A stretch of DNA of 64,000 nt from an uncultured Pirellulaceae bacterium (lineage in GTDB: Bacteria > Planctomycetota > Planctomycetia > Pirellulales > Pirellulaceae): positions 1-64,000 of the forward strand of contig CALDHM010000001.1 of the NCBI GenBank assembly GCA_937941455.1, written 5' to 3'. The notes below the pieces were generated by a model. That model did not search any database and was not told the origin of the DNA. It was given only the letters and a program-made list of their open reading frames with translations. Of the stretch, positions 1-9,106 are shown in pieces. The translations under genes were made by a program, and so were the position numbers. Each line of letters starts with the position of its first letter. Position 1 is the stretch's first letter.

Positions 1-508
1 GCTTTGAAAGAGTCGCCGGCCCGCATGGCCAACAAAGAGGACGGCTGCAAAAGGACGTTTTGGGAAGGCCGCTACAAATCGATCGCCGTTTTGGATGAAG
101 AGGCACTTTTGGCCACCTGTGCCTAAATTGACCTGAACCCGATGGCAGCGGGGATCGCGGCTACGCGCGAGACGAGTCGGCACACGTCGCGAGGATCTTC
201 GGGGGAAGGAGTCGAGCCGCGAGGGGATGCTGGAGAATTTTTCGTTGGGAAGTTATTTGATGTTGGTGGACTACACGAGTCGATGGTGTCGGACGGGCAA
301 GGCGAAAGTTTCTGGGGAAGTGGGGGGAATTTTCGAGCGCTTGGGGACAAGCGCGGAGTATTGGGGCGATCGCTTGATGCGATTGTTATCGCGGCCGCGG
401 TTGATGGGCAGTTACGTCACGACGCAATCGTCCCGACTGAAAGAGATCGCGTTACGTCGGGGCGTGCATCACGTCGACAATGCGGCGGGCGGGTTGGTCT
501 CGGGATAA
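1..508 (+). pseudogene. Decayed IS200-like/RAYT-type transposase, 5' end outside window
   Basis: Frame 1 reads the typical transposase stretch FWEGRYKSIAVLDEEALL, then ATCA, a TAA stop at 124-126, and IDLNPMAAGIAATRETS. In intact members this segment reads CAYIDLNP, so the Tyr codon before Ile has probably become TAA. The family's C-terminal part then continues in frame 2 from about base 185-227 (GMLENFSLGSYLMLVDYTSR, GIFERLGTSAEYWGDRL, ending about 506), so there is also a frameshift between roughly 185 and 227. With a nonsense codon, a frameshift and a missing 5' end, this is a dead gene. The family is the REP-associated/IS200-like tyrosine transposase group common in planctomycetes. Assignment rests on remembered family motifs. 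No flanking terminal repeats were seen. Confidence 0.75.
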
Positions 509-1148
509 CTTGGGTCGCATTGTCCATCAACTTAGATCAAATTCTTGCAGCCCGTTTCACCGCTGCGCATCAGGCTGCCTTTTCGCAGCCATTCAGGGAC
601 AAACCAGCCCGGATTCCACATCTTTCGCCCAATTTTTCAGCCTCTCGCCTCGCTTCAACCAACGTTTTGCGGCAAACGCTGAAAATCTCCTCCGTAAAAT
701 AATGCCTGTCCGTTTCATTCCTTTTTTCTCATTCCTTTTTTCTTGTTCTTATTAGCGAGTGCGGAACGGTGGAAGTCGCTGGGTGCTCCGTCGGCTGAAA
801 TGTTCGTCAATTCCACTGGTGGCCTTACCACACCCTAGATGTAACCTCAGATAGTCTGTCCTTTTCCTTCGTTCCTTCCTTCGTTCCTTCGGCATCGACT
901 CGGCCGAGCGTCCCACGGAGCGAGTCGAGAGGGACAAGTACGATATCAGTGTGGCGACCCAGATCATTGTCCACAAATATGCTTACAATCGGCCGTTGAT
1001 TCGGCACCGAGAGCGGCAAGACCACGTCACGAGCAAACATCGTCGGCGTCAACACCGCCGAGCCCAGACCACCGAGCACCTCCCCTTAACCCCAAATAAC
1101 CAACAACGGCACTGGCGTACGCTTATTTTGCCCTGTCAAGTTTATGTA
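509..1148. other. Gap without a supportable gene
   Basis: No ORF here resembles a protein family, and the listed ORFs overlap each other on both strands. The stretch has short pyrimidine-rich direct repeats: the 13-mer ATTCCTTTTTTCT occurs at 717-729 and again at 731-743, and a CCTTCGTTCCTT-type repeat lies near 867-890. The gap separates the dead transposase from the YdcF-like gene and may be the debris of the same insertion. That last point is inference. Confidence 0.5.
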
Positions 1149-2063
1149 CTAACGCCCAACCCAGCGGCCGATATATTCGCGGAGCATGAGGGTTACCGTT
1201 TCCAAGTTTGCCGCACTGGGGATCAGCAGGGAAGGGGAGGGTTTCGGTGGCGATGACAGGCTGTCCGCAGCAATGGGGATGACGTTGACTCCGTTGCGTT
1301 CGAATTGACTCACGGCCCGCTTCAAATGCCAAGTCGAAGTGACCAGTCCGATTCGCGGTGTCTGAGGGAAGGATTGACGGTCGAGCCACACGCGAAACGA
1401 TTCAGCTTCCTCGCGTGTGTTACTCCCTTTCAGCATCGTGATGGCACGTTCGGGAATTCCCAAACTAACGAGCAGCGATTGAGCTTCCTCGCAAGGGTGC
1501 CGATCCCGCTCGTCGACCAATCGAAAATCTGTGCCTGACAGGACAATTTGTTTGCACTTGCCATTGTGGAACAATCGGGCGGCCGTCACGATTCGCTCAC
1601 CCGCGAACGTTACCTGGGGCTGCCCATTCATTTTCGTGCTGGTGGCTCCACCGAGGACAACCAGTACGTCGACCGGCTCTTCCAGGGGAGGCATTGCCAA
1701 ATACTCGGATTCGAGAGAATCGACCAAAGCCCGTTTCACGTAATCGTTACCGCCGAGCGTGACAAGGAGAAACAGGCCGGCTGTCACCAAAAATGATTTT
1801 CCGCAACGATACACGCCGTAAAAATAAAGCATGCCGAACAGAATCAGCCAAACGATCCCCAAGGGAGCGAATAAATTCTGCAGCGTTTTCTCCGCCAGTT
1901 GGCGACCCGAGACGGCCCAGACGGCTCCGAGGAAGACGATTGGTAAGATCGCCAAGAACGCAAGGTGAATCCAAGCGCGGGGTTGTTCGACGGCGATTCG
2001 TTCCGGCCGATCGCTGTAGGCCTCGTCGTAAGTGTCTTCCCAGCTCTTTCGCTTGCCGAACAT
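1149..2063 (-). CDS. YdcF/DUF218-family membrane protein
   Basis: About 304 residues from the preferred ATG at 2063 (MFGKRKSW). The track's start at 2111 would add 16 unremarkable residues, and neither start has a clear Shine-Dalgarno. Hydrophobic segments at about 30-50, 66-86 and 90-105 predict an N-terminal membrane region. From about residue 130 a DUF218 domain follows, with the family's VDVLVVLGGA strand, a GSNTREEAESF motif and a TSTWHLKRA motif near the C-terminal part. DUF218 proteins such as YdcF, SanA and ElyC are linked to envelope or peptidoglycan-precursor maintenance, but the substrate of most is unknown. The gene is alone on this strand, divergent from the MiaE gene. The family call is firm; the role is not. 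Confidence 0.8.
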   Translation of the reverse strand: MFGKRKSWEDTYDEAYSDRPERIAVEQPRAWIHLAFLAILPIVFLGAVWAVSGRQLAEKTLQNLFAPLGIVWLILFGMLYFYGVYRCGKSFLVTAGLFLLVTLGGNDYVKRALVDSLESEYLAMPPLEEPVDVLVVLGGATSTKMNGQPQVTFAGERIVTAARLFHNGKCKQIVLSGTDFRLVDERDRHPCEEAQSLLVSLGIPERAITMLKGSNTREEAESFRVWLDRQSFPQTPRIGLVTSTWHLKRAVSQFERNGVNVIPIAADSLSSPPKPSPSLLIPSAANLETVTLMLREYIGRWVGR

Positions 2064-2192
2064 CGTGATGAAGATATCGCCTGAGATGGTGTGATTGTAA
2101 CAAACGTGCAAGCTGGTTGCTTACAGTCAAGGGTCAGAGATAATGATTGACTGATCTACGCCAAAATTTAGAAACCGATGTGATGATGCAAC

Positions 2193-2768
2193 ATGTTGAA
2201 CTTGCAATCTGTTTCTCGCGAACGGTGGCTCAAACAGGTCGATGAGCACCTTCCCGAAATTCTGATCGATCACGCCCACTGTGAGAAGAAGGCCGCCGCC
2301 TGCGCGATGAATTTGATCATGGCTTACGTTAACCATACGGAATTGGTGGATGAGCTGGTGACGATTGTCAACGAAGAGCTTGCCCACTTCCAGCAAGTCT
2401 TGCAACTGCTGGAAAAACGAAACATTCACTTCGGTCGCCAGCAGGCAGGCGGCTACGGTCGGCAACTCAATGACTTGGTCCGTAAATTTGAACCTTATCG
2501 AGCTATCGATCGGTTTTTGATCGCGAGCCTGATTGAGGCGCGCTCCTGCGAGCGGTTCGCCCTGTTGCGCGACCACGTCTCTGACCCGGAGCTTGCCGAC
2601 TTCTACGGCAGTTTGTTTGAATCGGAGGCCAGGCACCACACGACTTACGTGCGGATGGCCAAAACGTTTGGGAGTGAAGAAGACGTAAAGGAACGGCTGG
2701 AGGAGCTTTCTGCGCTGGAGGCTGAAATCATCTACCGCGGCGATCCTCTGCCGAGAATGCACAGCTGA
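2193..2768 (+). CDS. miaE: tRNA-(ms2io6A37) hydroxylase, MiaE family
   Basis: 191 residues with ferritin-like di-iron spacing over the whole length: HAHCEKKAAACAMNLI, VNEELAHFQQV (ExxH), LIEARSCERFALL and FESEARHHTTYV (ExxxHH). These match the pattern of MiaE, the non-haem di-iron monooxygenase that hydroxylates the isopentenyl side chain of 2-methylthio-N6-isopentenyladenosine at tRNA position 37. Length is close to the usual 190-270 for this group. The gene stands alone, divergent from the YdcF-like gene; miaA and miaB are not in the window. It could be a related ferritin-like protein of different substrate, but the motif set fits MiaE best. Confidence 0.82.
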   Translation: MLNLQSVSRERWLKQVDEHLPEILIDHAHCEKKAAACAMNLIMAYVNHTELVDELVTIVNEELAHFQQVLQLLEKRNIHFGRQQAGGYGRQLNDLVRKFEPYRAIDRFLIASLIEARSCERFALLRDHVSDPELADFYGSLFESEARHHTTYVRMAKTFGSEEDVKERLEELSALEAEIIYRGDPLPRMHS

Positions 2769-4086
2769 CGCGTTTGACCCGTTCCTTCGTCAAACTCTCA
2801 CTTCGGGACGGCGAGTTGTCGTTCCCCTCATTCGTCAGGATAATCGTATCCGTACTTTGTGCAACGGTACTCGTACTCGAAAGGACCGTGATGGCAGAAC
2901 CGATCTTTGCTCATGAGCGACTGGACGTTTGTCGGCTCGCGAGAGAATACGTTGCGTTCTTGCAGCACATCTCCAAATTTCTTTTTGGTGTCAATAGGCC
3001 GGCTCGCGATTAACGGCTGAGTGCGGCCCAATTGATTCCGCCTGCCATTGCCGAACGCCATGGCAAGCAACGTCTCAGGTACAAGAATCGATTCATTGAA
3101 ATCGCTCGCGGTTCGGCACTGGAATGTGCTTCGAATCACGACGTCTTTCGTGTTTGTGATGCGACGGACGATGAATCGAATCGTCGTGGAAAATCGGACT
3201 TGAAACAGATCGTGTCGATGCTCAGGCAATTGATCCAACGAACGGAAACCGTAGCAGAAGATCGAATCGAGTACGAGTATCGCGAAACTGAGTACGATTA
3301 CGAGGGAAACGACACCGCGAAATCCCGGCGAACCAACGGTATCACCGAGGCGGGCGATTGTGCAGTTGTCAGCAGTGGACCATCGACGTCGCCAGCCCGG
3401 TGATTCTAGAGGGTAGCCAGTCGCTCGCAAGGGGGAAGGGTCAAGCCACCCTGCAAACCGAAGCCGGAATGGCTGCCCAGTTTCAGCATGATCCCCTTGC
3501 CGAGTCGAATCGGAAGCGGCCGAGGAGTCTAAACACTTTCGCCAAGCTGGCCTGCCGACGGCGGTTCGGTCCACCGCTAAGCCGCTTTAAATCCGCTGAA
3601 ATGCTCGCCTTTTTGCAAAAATCGGTTAAATGTCTCGGGAAATGGGCGGTTTTGCGGTCCTGCGGTGACCGTTATGGCTTGGAAATTGTCCGAAATCTGG
3701 GCCAGCTAGCGGTCTACCTTCGCCCGACACCGGTTTTCCCCGAAAAATTCACAGTTTTCGAGGAATTCAAGGATCTAAGTGAAATCTATGGTACAAATCG
3801 CGAAGTAATGTTAGGAATGGGGAAGCGTTGCTCGACTAGAAAACTGGCGGAGGCCTCGAATTAACTCCCGCGCCGGTTAGCCGGTAACCGTTTTTCGGTT
3901 AGTTTGCCAGTTGTAACGAGGGCATTGTTTCCAAAATCCTCAACTTGGGGCTGGTCAGCGAACGGCAAGGAAAGTTGTTTGTAACTGGCCCAAAGCACTG
4001 CGAAGCGAATAAATACTCATTGACGCTGTCGGGCGGCTAGGCCATCGGACTCAATCGATGCCAACGACTCCCTGCAATGCCCGAAG
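2769..4086. other. Gene-poor gap with repeat element
   Basis: The ORFs 2828-3574 (minus), 3032-3403 (plus) and 3358-3864 (plus) overlap one another and match no family I know. The minus ORF contains one hydrophobic run (VVSLVIVLSFAILVLDSIF), so a decayed or lineage-specific membrane protein is not excluded. An inverted repeat sits at the two ends of 2838-3312 (separate entry). Bases 3865-4086 hold no gene and must contain the promoter of the downstream kinase, but no convincing -35/-10 pair was found. Confidence 0.45.
2838..3312. repeat. Imperfect inverted repeat rich in GTACGA units
   Basis: Read on the minus strand, 2838-2878 begins GAGTACGAGTACCG and continues AAGTACGGATACGATTAT. Read on the plus strand, 3270-3312 begins GAGTACGAGTATCG and continues GAGTACGATTACGAG. 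The two arms are therefore inverted copies of one GTACGA-rich element about 390 bp apart. When translated they give Tyr/Glu-rich strings (EYEYR...TxYxYDY), which explains the odd C-terminus of the minus-strand ORF here. Function unknown. Confidence 0.55.
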
Positions 4087-5760
4087 GTGTCGACAATGAC
4101 AGTAGCGACAATAGGAAAACGATTGAATTCTGGCATGAGCGTAACGGGCAGCAACCCGACCGGCCTATCTGCCGAGCTGGATTTGCTCGGTCAAACTGTC
4201 GGGGACTATTTGATTTTGCGTCGGCTTGGCTGCGGGGGCATGGCGTACGTATACCTGGCCGAGCAACGATCCCTCAAGCGGAACGTAGCCCTCAAAATCA
4301 TGCGGCGGGATTTCGTCAATGATCCCAATTATGTGAACCGCTTTATGCGCGAGGCCCAATCTGCCGCTTCGTTGAGTCAGGCCAACATCGTGCAGATTTA
4401 CGAGGTCGGTCAGGATGGCCCCTGGCACTACATCGCTCAGGAATACGTTGCTGGCAAGAACTTGAGGCAATATCTGGTGAAACACGGTGTACTGGAACCG
4501 ATCATGGCCTACAACGTGCTGCGGCAGGTGGCGCTCGCATTGCAGAAAGCCGCCGAGCAGGGAGTGGTGCACCGCGATATTAAGCCTGAGAATATCATGA
4601 TCGCAGCCAATGGCGAAGTCAAAGTCGCCGATTTCGGCTTGGCTCGCATCCAAAACAACCCTGGCCATTCCGACTTGACGCAAATCGGCATCGCCATGGG
4701 CACGCCGCTGTACATGAGCCCTGAGCAGATCGAAGGCCGCGCCGTCGATCATCGCTCCGACATCTATTCGTTGGGCGTGACGGCCTTTCATGTGTTGACT
4801 GGGAAACCTCCCTTCGAGGGCGACACACCATTGGCTGTCGCCCTGCAGCATGTGAATAAACTTCCCGAGCCTTTGTCCAAGTATCGCCCCGATCTTCCGG
4901 TCGAATTTTGCGCGCTTATCGAAAAGATGATGGCCAAAAAACCTGAAGACCGCATTCAATCGGCATCCGAACTGTTGCGCGAGTTGAGGAAAATTAGGAT
5001 TGACGATCAAGCGGATTGGGAGTCACTAGCCCAAAAATTGGCGGAGACGTCATGGGATGGTCAAAAAAATCTTGCCGGTGACCAACTCGCGGTGACCCGC
5101 CAATTGCAAACGATGCTCCAGGGGCATTTGCCATCATATTGGCGGAGCGGACGATTCTGGCTGCCGTTTTTGCTGGCGATCGCTGCCAGCATCGGCTGCG
5201 CGTTAGGTTTGGCCTACATCCAACCAATTCCGGAAATCAAATCAGCTCCGGCGATTGTCAACAAGAAATCGACCATCAAAGAGCAATATCAAGCGGCTTT
5301 TTGGAGCGGGAACCCCGACGACTATCGCGCTCTGTTGAAATTTTTTCCAGCCACCAGCGATACCGATTATGAGATCCTGCAATACCGGCATTATGCAATG
5401 AAAAATTTGGGCATCATTTTGCTGCAAAGCAAAGGGGAAAAGGAGTTGATGGAAGCGCTCAAGTACTTCCACGCGCTTAGTGAGGTCGAACTGCATCCGC
5501 CAACTCAGGCTGCCGGTTGGGCTGGCATCGCTTGCGTCTATGACGAGTTGCAAACAGCTATCCAAGAGGGCTCCAACGTCCGTATCGATCACTTCACTCC
5601 ACAAATCCGCGAGCATCTGGAAAAGCTCGACAGCATGTCGCCGCTGAATACTCCGTACTTCAATCTCCTCGATCGGTACTTGCAAGAACGCGTCATGCAG
5701 TTGATGGACCGCTATCACAGCGTTTTCGGCACGCTGCCATCGACATCACCAACCGCCTAA
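4087..5760 (+). CDS. Membrane-anchored Hanks-type Ser/Thr protein kinase
   Basis: 557 residues from GTG at 4087, with GAAGG just upstream; an ATG at 4096 is an alternative. The kinase domain spans about 40-305: Gly-rich loop LGCGGMAYVYLAE, catalytic Lys about 70 (VALKIM), HRDIKPEN with Asp about 164, DFG about 182, and the MGTPLYMSPEQ activation segment. All catalytic residues are present, so it should be active. A single transmembrane helix (WLPFLLAIAASIGCALGLA) lies at about 356-376, followed by a 180-residue outer segment with helical, tetratricopeptide-like character but no sensor domain I can name. No PASTA repeats are present. It probably signals from the membrane; partners are unknown. 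The gene is single, and the next gene is convergent. Confidence 0.93.
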   Translation: MSTMTVATIGKRLNSGMSVTGSNPTGLSAELDLLGQTVGDYLILRRLGCGGMAYVYLAEQRSLKRNVALKIMRRDFVNDPNYVNRFMREAQSAASLSQANIVQIYEVGQDGPWHYIAQEYVAGKNLRQYLVKHGVLEPIMAYNVLRQVALALQKAAEQGVVHRDIKPENIMIAANGEVKVADFGLARIQNNPGHSDLTQIGIAMGTPLYMSPEQIEGRAVDHRSDIYSLGVTAFHVLTGKPPFEGDTPLAVALQHVNKLPEPLSKYRPDLPVEFCALIEKMMAKKPEDRIQSASELLRELRKIRIDDQADWESLAQKLAETSWDGQKNLAGDQLAVTRQLQTMLQGHLPSYWRSGRFWLPFLLAIAASIGCALGLAYIQPIPEIKSAPAIVNKKSTIKEQYQAAFWSGNPDDYRALLKFFPATSDTDYEILQYRHYAMKNLGIILLQSKGEKELMEALKYFHALSEVELHPPTQAAGWAGIACVYDELQTAIQEGSNVRIDHFTPQIREHLEKLDSMSPLNTPYFNLLDRYLQERVMQLMDRYHSVFGTLPSTSPTA

Positions 5761-5781
5761 TTCGCCACGGACTCTGCACCC

Positions 5782-8700
5782 TCAATCGGCGGCGCGTAGT
5801 CGATGGATCGTGTTGTGGATTTTTCCCCGAATAGGCGAACCATCTGCACTTTTCAATTCATAAATCAACTCCATTCCCCAGGTAGGAGCTATCTCTGGAA
5901 TCTCGAGTTGGACGATGTTACCTGATTGGGTCAGCCGTGCCGATTTGATGGTCCAAGGTCGCTCGTTGATATGGTCCGAGCCATAGCGGGACGAACGGAG
6001 CAGATCCCAAACCTTGATCGCGTAGTTTTCCGGTTGGTTGGCGACTTCTGGATCAAGCGCTTCCGAAAATTCGATTTCAACTCCCCAAGTCCGTGCGAGT
6101 AATCTCAATGGAATCGACAGTGGGCGATGCTGATAGCGAATTCGGTACAAGCCACCGGGGTGAATCGCATTTCCGGCCCAGGCAAACATCCCGCAGGTGT
6201 AAAACTGTCCGTCGCCTGAATGGAATCGGCCGCGCATGATGCCCGTGGAAAACGCCGGAATGGGTAACTCGACCATTCCGCCTTGGCGAATTCCGTCGAC
6301 TTCTTCATGCAGAACCAAGAAAACTTTGCCGTAGCCATACGAGAGATTCAACAGGCCGCCTCGGAGTGGCCCCCAGGCAGGGCTGTCCACCCAAACCAAT
6401 TCTGCCGGACTGCGATCGAATTCATTGGTGATCCAGCAGAGGGGGGGCTCCATGGCCGCATCGGACGGATCCGTAACGTCGTGATAGCCGAGCATGTTGC
6501 CGAAAAATTTTGGTTTTCCAGCGACGCCCGGGACTACCCAGTTGATTCGGTTTTTGGGATTCCAGAATCCCTCTTGGTCAGTTACGACGAACGACCCGTC
6601 GGGATTCAAGCAGACGCCGTTGGCCGCACGAAAACCATTTGCCAGAATTTCAGTGCGCGAGCCGTCGGCGGACACTTTCAAGAGCGTTCCATGTTGGGGA
6701 ACAATGGCTGCTTTGCCATGGCAACCCGATTTCGCGTAATAAAAATTCCCCTCGGCGTCCGTCTGTAAGCCCATCGCAAATTCGTGGAAATGCTCGGTGA
6801 CTTGATGGTCATTGTTGAGGCACTCATAAAAGTCGGTTTCTCCATCGCCGTTCAGATCGTGCAGAACGGCCAGCTGATCGCGGCAGGTCAAATGGATTCG
6901 CCCGTTCTTTATTTTCAGGCCAAGCGGCTGGAAAAGACCGCTGGCCACTCGCCGCCATTCCAACGTCTCCCCCTGTGCCGAAGCGGAAGGTGTGACAACC
7001 CACACATCGCCATCCCAGCTACAGACCGCGATCCTGCCATCCGGAAAAAAATCGAGCCCGGTGAACCGCAGCTGCGCTAGCCAGGGGTTGATCTCGGGAG
7101 CCGTCAGAACATCGACGAGGAATGGCTGCTCCCCGGTGCCGATTCCGACGTTGGTCACGAGGCGAGTAGGCCAACGGGGGCTACTACCATGAACGAACGC
7201 GGACAAATCGATAGCGGGCTGGTCGAGCTCAGGGACAGAATTTTCGGGAAGCTTGTCCGTCAGCCAGATGCTGAAGTGGATCGCTTGGTTTCCCGCAGGA
7301 ATTCGCAATCGCAAATTTCCATCTTGCCACAACCAATCGGTGCCCGCCGGGGCAGCTGCTGTTCCGGCCACAAGTTGTCGGCTCGCTGGGCGATTATCGC
7401 CAGGCAACTGTTCGGTGAGTTGGACGATATTAGGGTATTGAGAAAACGGGCGGTCAAGACGGGTTTCTGGTGCGGTCTCGGCGATTTGCAAAATGAGATC
7501 TCGCTTGCGCGGGCCGATCGAGAAACTGCGAAAGAACCTTGGGGATTCTCCTTCATTGAATTGACCATGCAGCCATTCGAGGACGTCCGCTGAGCCGACC
7601 GAATAGGACAAGACCGTTCGCTGGTCATGATGGTATAGACCCTTGAACTTACCCCATGCAGGGGGCAACGGCCCGTATCGTCGGCCGTCACGCCCGACGA
7701 CACGTTGATCGTCATCCAGAAGACCTGTTTCTGGATGCGCCCAGCCAGGACCATTGGAATTGGAGAAAATCACCTCACCGACAATGCTTGGATGAATTCC
7801 GTGTTCGCCGTTGAATTGAATGGCTCGCCAATCGATGAACCGGTTGGATTGGTCTGGCTTTGATTGCCAACCAGCCGCCACGCGAAGGGTATCGGTGTCG
7901 AATACCATCCATTGATGACCTCGGGAAATTCCACCTGGGCCAGAGTCAAGCCGAACCGCGATACCCTTATAGGCGATATTCTTCTTCATTCCCGGAATTT
8001 CGTAGGTGTGTGTCAGGCTGGAACCGTAATCCATGGCGGACCAGGCCTCGATAGTACTCGGTTCCGGGCCGAACGTATCACCTTGCGGTAATGCGGACAG
8101 ATAGACTTCGTCGCATTCCACAAATTGCGTTGGATTGAACGGTTTAAGATAGGATTCTCGCAGATAGTGCACCACATCATACTTTTGCCGCGGGACCATC
8201 CAGGTTTGGGGTGCCATTTGGCCATACCCATGTGTGAGTGTCCGGTAAATCGACAAGGGATCACTGCCGTTTTTGAATAGGCCATCGGCGAATCGCAGTG
8301 AGGTTGGCAGCGAACCCGGTTGATCATGTGTGCCATGACAATTGGCGCAGACGCGCCGATAAATCACCTCACCGCGGCGAAATGCTTGCTCATCCCACGA
8401 ACGGATCAGCCCGGCGTGATCGACCCGCTGTTCGTACTCGGGCAGGGACCAAGTTAGCGCGGTCGGTGGAGGTTGCAGTTGAGCCGCCCGGGTACGGCCA
8501 CCGTCGCGAATTTCGCTGAGGTACTTGATTAAATCGTAGAACTGTTGGCGATCTTTCAGTTGGTTAAGTTGCCCGGCCGGCATGATGGACAGGGCATTTC
8601 GTTTAATCTCGTCGATTTCGGCAACAGCCAAGCTTATCAACTCCCCGTTTCCACTGGCATCGCGAAGAGATATAGTGTCGTCAGTCCGCTCGGCGACGAT

Positions 8701-9087
8701 ACCGGAAAAAACTCGACCGTCGACCATCAATATTGAAATCGATTCGAACTCTTTGGCAATCGTTTTCGAAGGAGACAACACAGACTCGATCAAGGATTCA
8801 TCGCTCACATCATTGCCAAGTGCCGTCAGGTCAGGCCCGAGGCCTCGCGAAGGCTCGGCAATTGAATGACAGCGGGAACAGGCCAAGCTCGGTTGATGGA
8901 AAATAATCGCGCCGCGTCCTGGATCACCTTTTTCCCGAGCTTGGCGAGCCAGAGCCGTCAAGCTCTCCTGCTGCAAAAGCCTCTCCAAATCTTGTGCGAG
9001 CGAACAACGGCCACCGATCACGAGCAAAATGAAAACAGCCAACGTCGCTACATGTTTAGTCAATTCGATGGTGGTACACAGTCGCAT
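5782..9087 (-). CDS. Exported dihaem c-type protein with Pirellula-type haem-binding domain and beta-propeller
   Basis: About 1,101 residues from ATG 9087, chosen over the track start at 9222 because an AAGAGGG ribosome site lies about 8 bases upstream and the new N-terminus (MRLCTTIEL...VATLAVFILLVIGG) is a signal peptide. An N-terminal haem c domain contains CSRCH, followed by the beta-rich segment of the Pirellula/Verrucomicrobium-type haem-binding domain. A second cytochrome c domain contains CANCH. A long middle part with repeated blade-like segments (FFPDGRIAVCSWDGDVWVV) suggests a glucose-dehydrogenase-like beta-propeller, and the C-terminus is Ig-like. Related planctomycete proteins are thought to act in periplasmic oxidation of sugars or similar substrates; the substrate is unknown. 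The enolase-superfamily gene lies 19 bases upstream on the same strand, suggesting a shared pathway. Confidence 0.88.
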   Translation of the reverse strand: MRLCTTIELTKHVATLAVFILLVIGGRCSLAQDLERLLQQESLTALARQAREKGDPGRGAIIFHQPSLACSRCHSIAEPSRGLGPDLTALGNDVSDESLIESVLSPSKTIAKEFESISILMVDGRVFSGIVAERTDDTISLRDASGNGELISLAVAEIDEIKRNALSIMPAGQLNQLKDRQQFYDLIKYLSEIRDGGRTRAAQLQPPPTALTWSLPEYEQRVDHAGLIRSWDEQAFRRGEVIYRRVCANCHGTHDQPGSLPTSLRFADGLFKNGSDPLSIYRTLTHGYGQMAPQTWMVPRQKYDVVHYLRESYLKPFNPTQFVECDEVYLSALPQGDTFGPEPSTIEAWSAMDYGSSLTHTYEIPGMKKNIAYKGIAVRLDSGPGGISRGHQWMVFDTDTLRVAAGWQSKPDQSNRFIDWRAIQFNGEHGIHPSIVGEVIFSNSNGPGWAHPETGLLDDDQRVVGRDGRRYGPLPPAWGKFKGLYHHDQRTVLSYSVGSADVLEWLHGQFNEGESPRFFRSFSIGPRKRDLILQIAETAPETRLDRPFSQYPNIVQLTEQLPGDNRPASRQLVAGTAAAPAGTDWLWQDGNLRLRIPAGNQAIHFSIWLTDKLPENSVPELDQPAIDLSAFVHGSSPRWPTRLVTNVGIGTGEQPFLVDVLTAPEINPWLAQLRFTGLDFFPDGRIAVCSWDGDVWVVTPSASAQGETLEWRRVASGLFQPLGLKIKNGRIHLTCRDQLAVLHDLNGDGETDFYECLNNDHQVTEHFHEFAMGLQTDAEGNFYYAKSGCHGKAAIVPQHGTLLKVSADGSRTEILANGFRAANGVCLNPDGSFVVTDQEGFWNPKNRINWVVPGVAGKPKFFGNMLGYHDVTDPSDAAMEPPLCWITNEFDRSPAELVWVDSPAWGPLRGGLLNLSYGYGKVFLVLHEEVDGIRQGGMVELPIPAFSTGIMRGRFHSGDGQFYTCGMFAWAGNAIHPGGLYRIRYQHRPLSIPLRLLARTWGVEIEFSEALDPEVANQPENYAIKVWDLLRSSRYGSDHINERPWTIKSARLTQSGNIVQLEIPEIAPTWGMELIYELKSADGSPIRGKIHNTIHRLRAAD

Positions 9088-9106
9088 CGCAGGGCCCTCT
9101 TGCGAT

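Noticed and set aside
2828-3574. 248-residue minus ORF with one hydrophobic helix
   Set aside because: Its C-terminus is made by the GTACGA-rich repeat, its N-terminus is Arg-rich and random-looking, and it overlaps plus-strand ORFs. Not excluded, but not supported as a gene.
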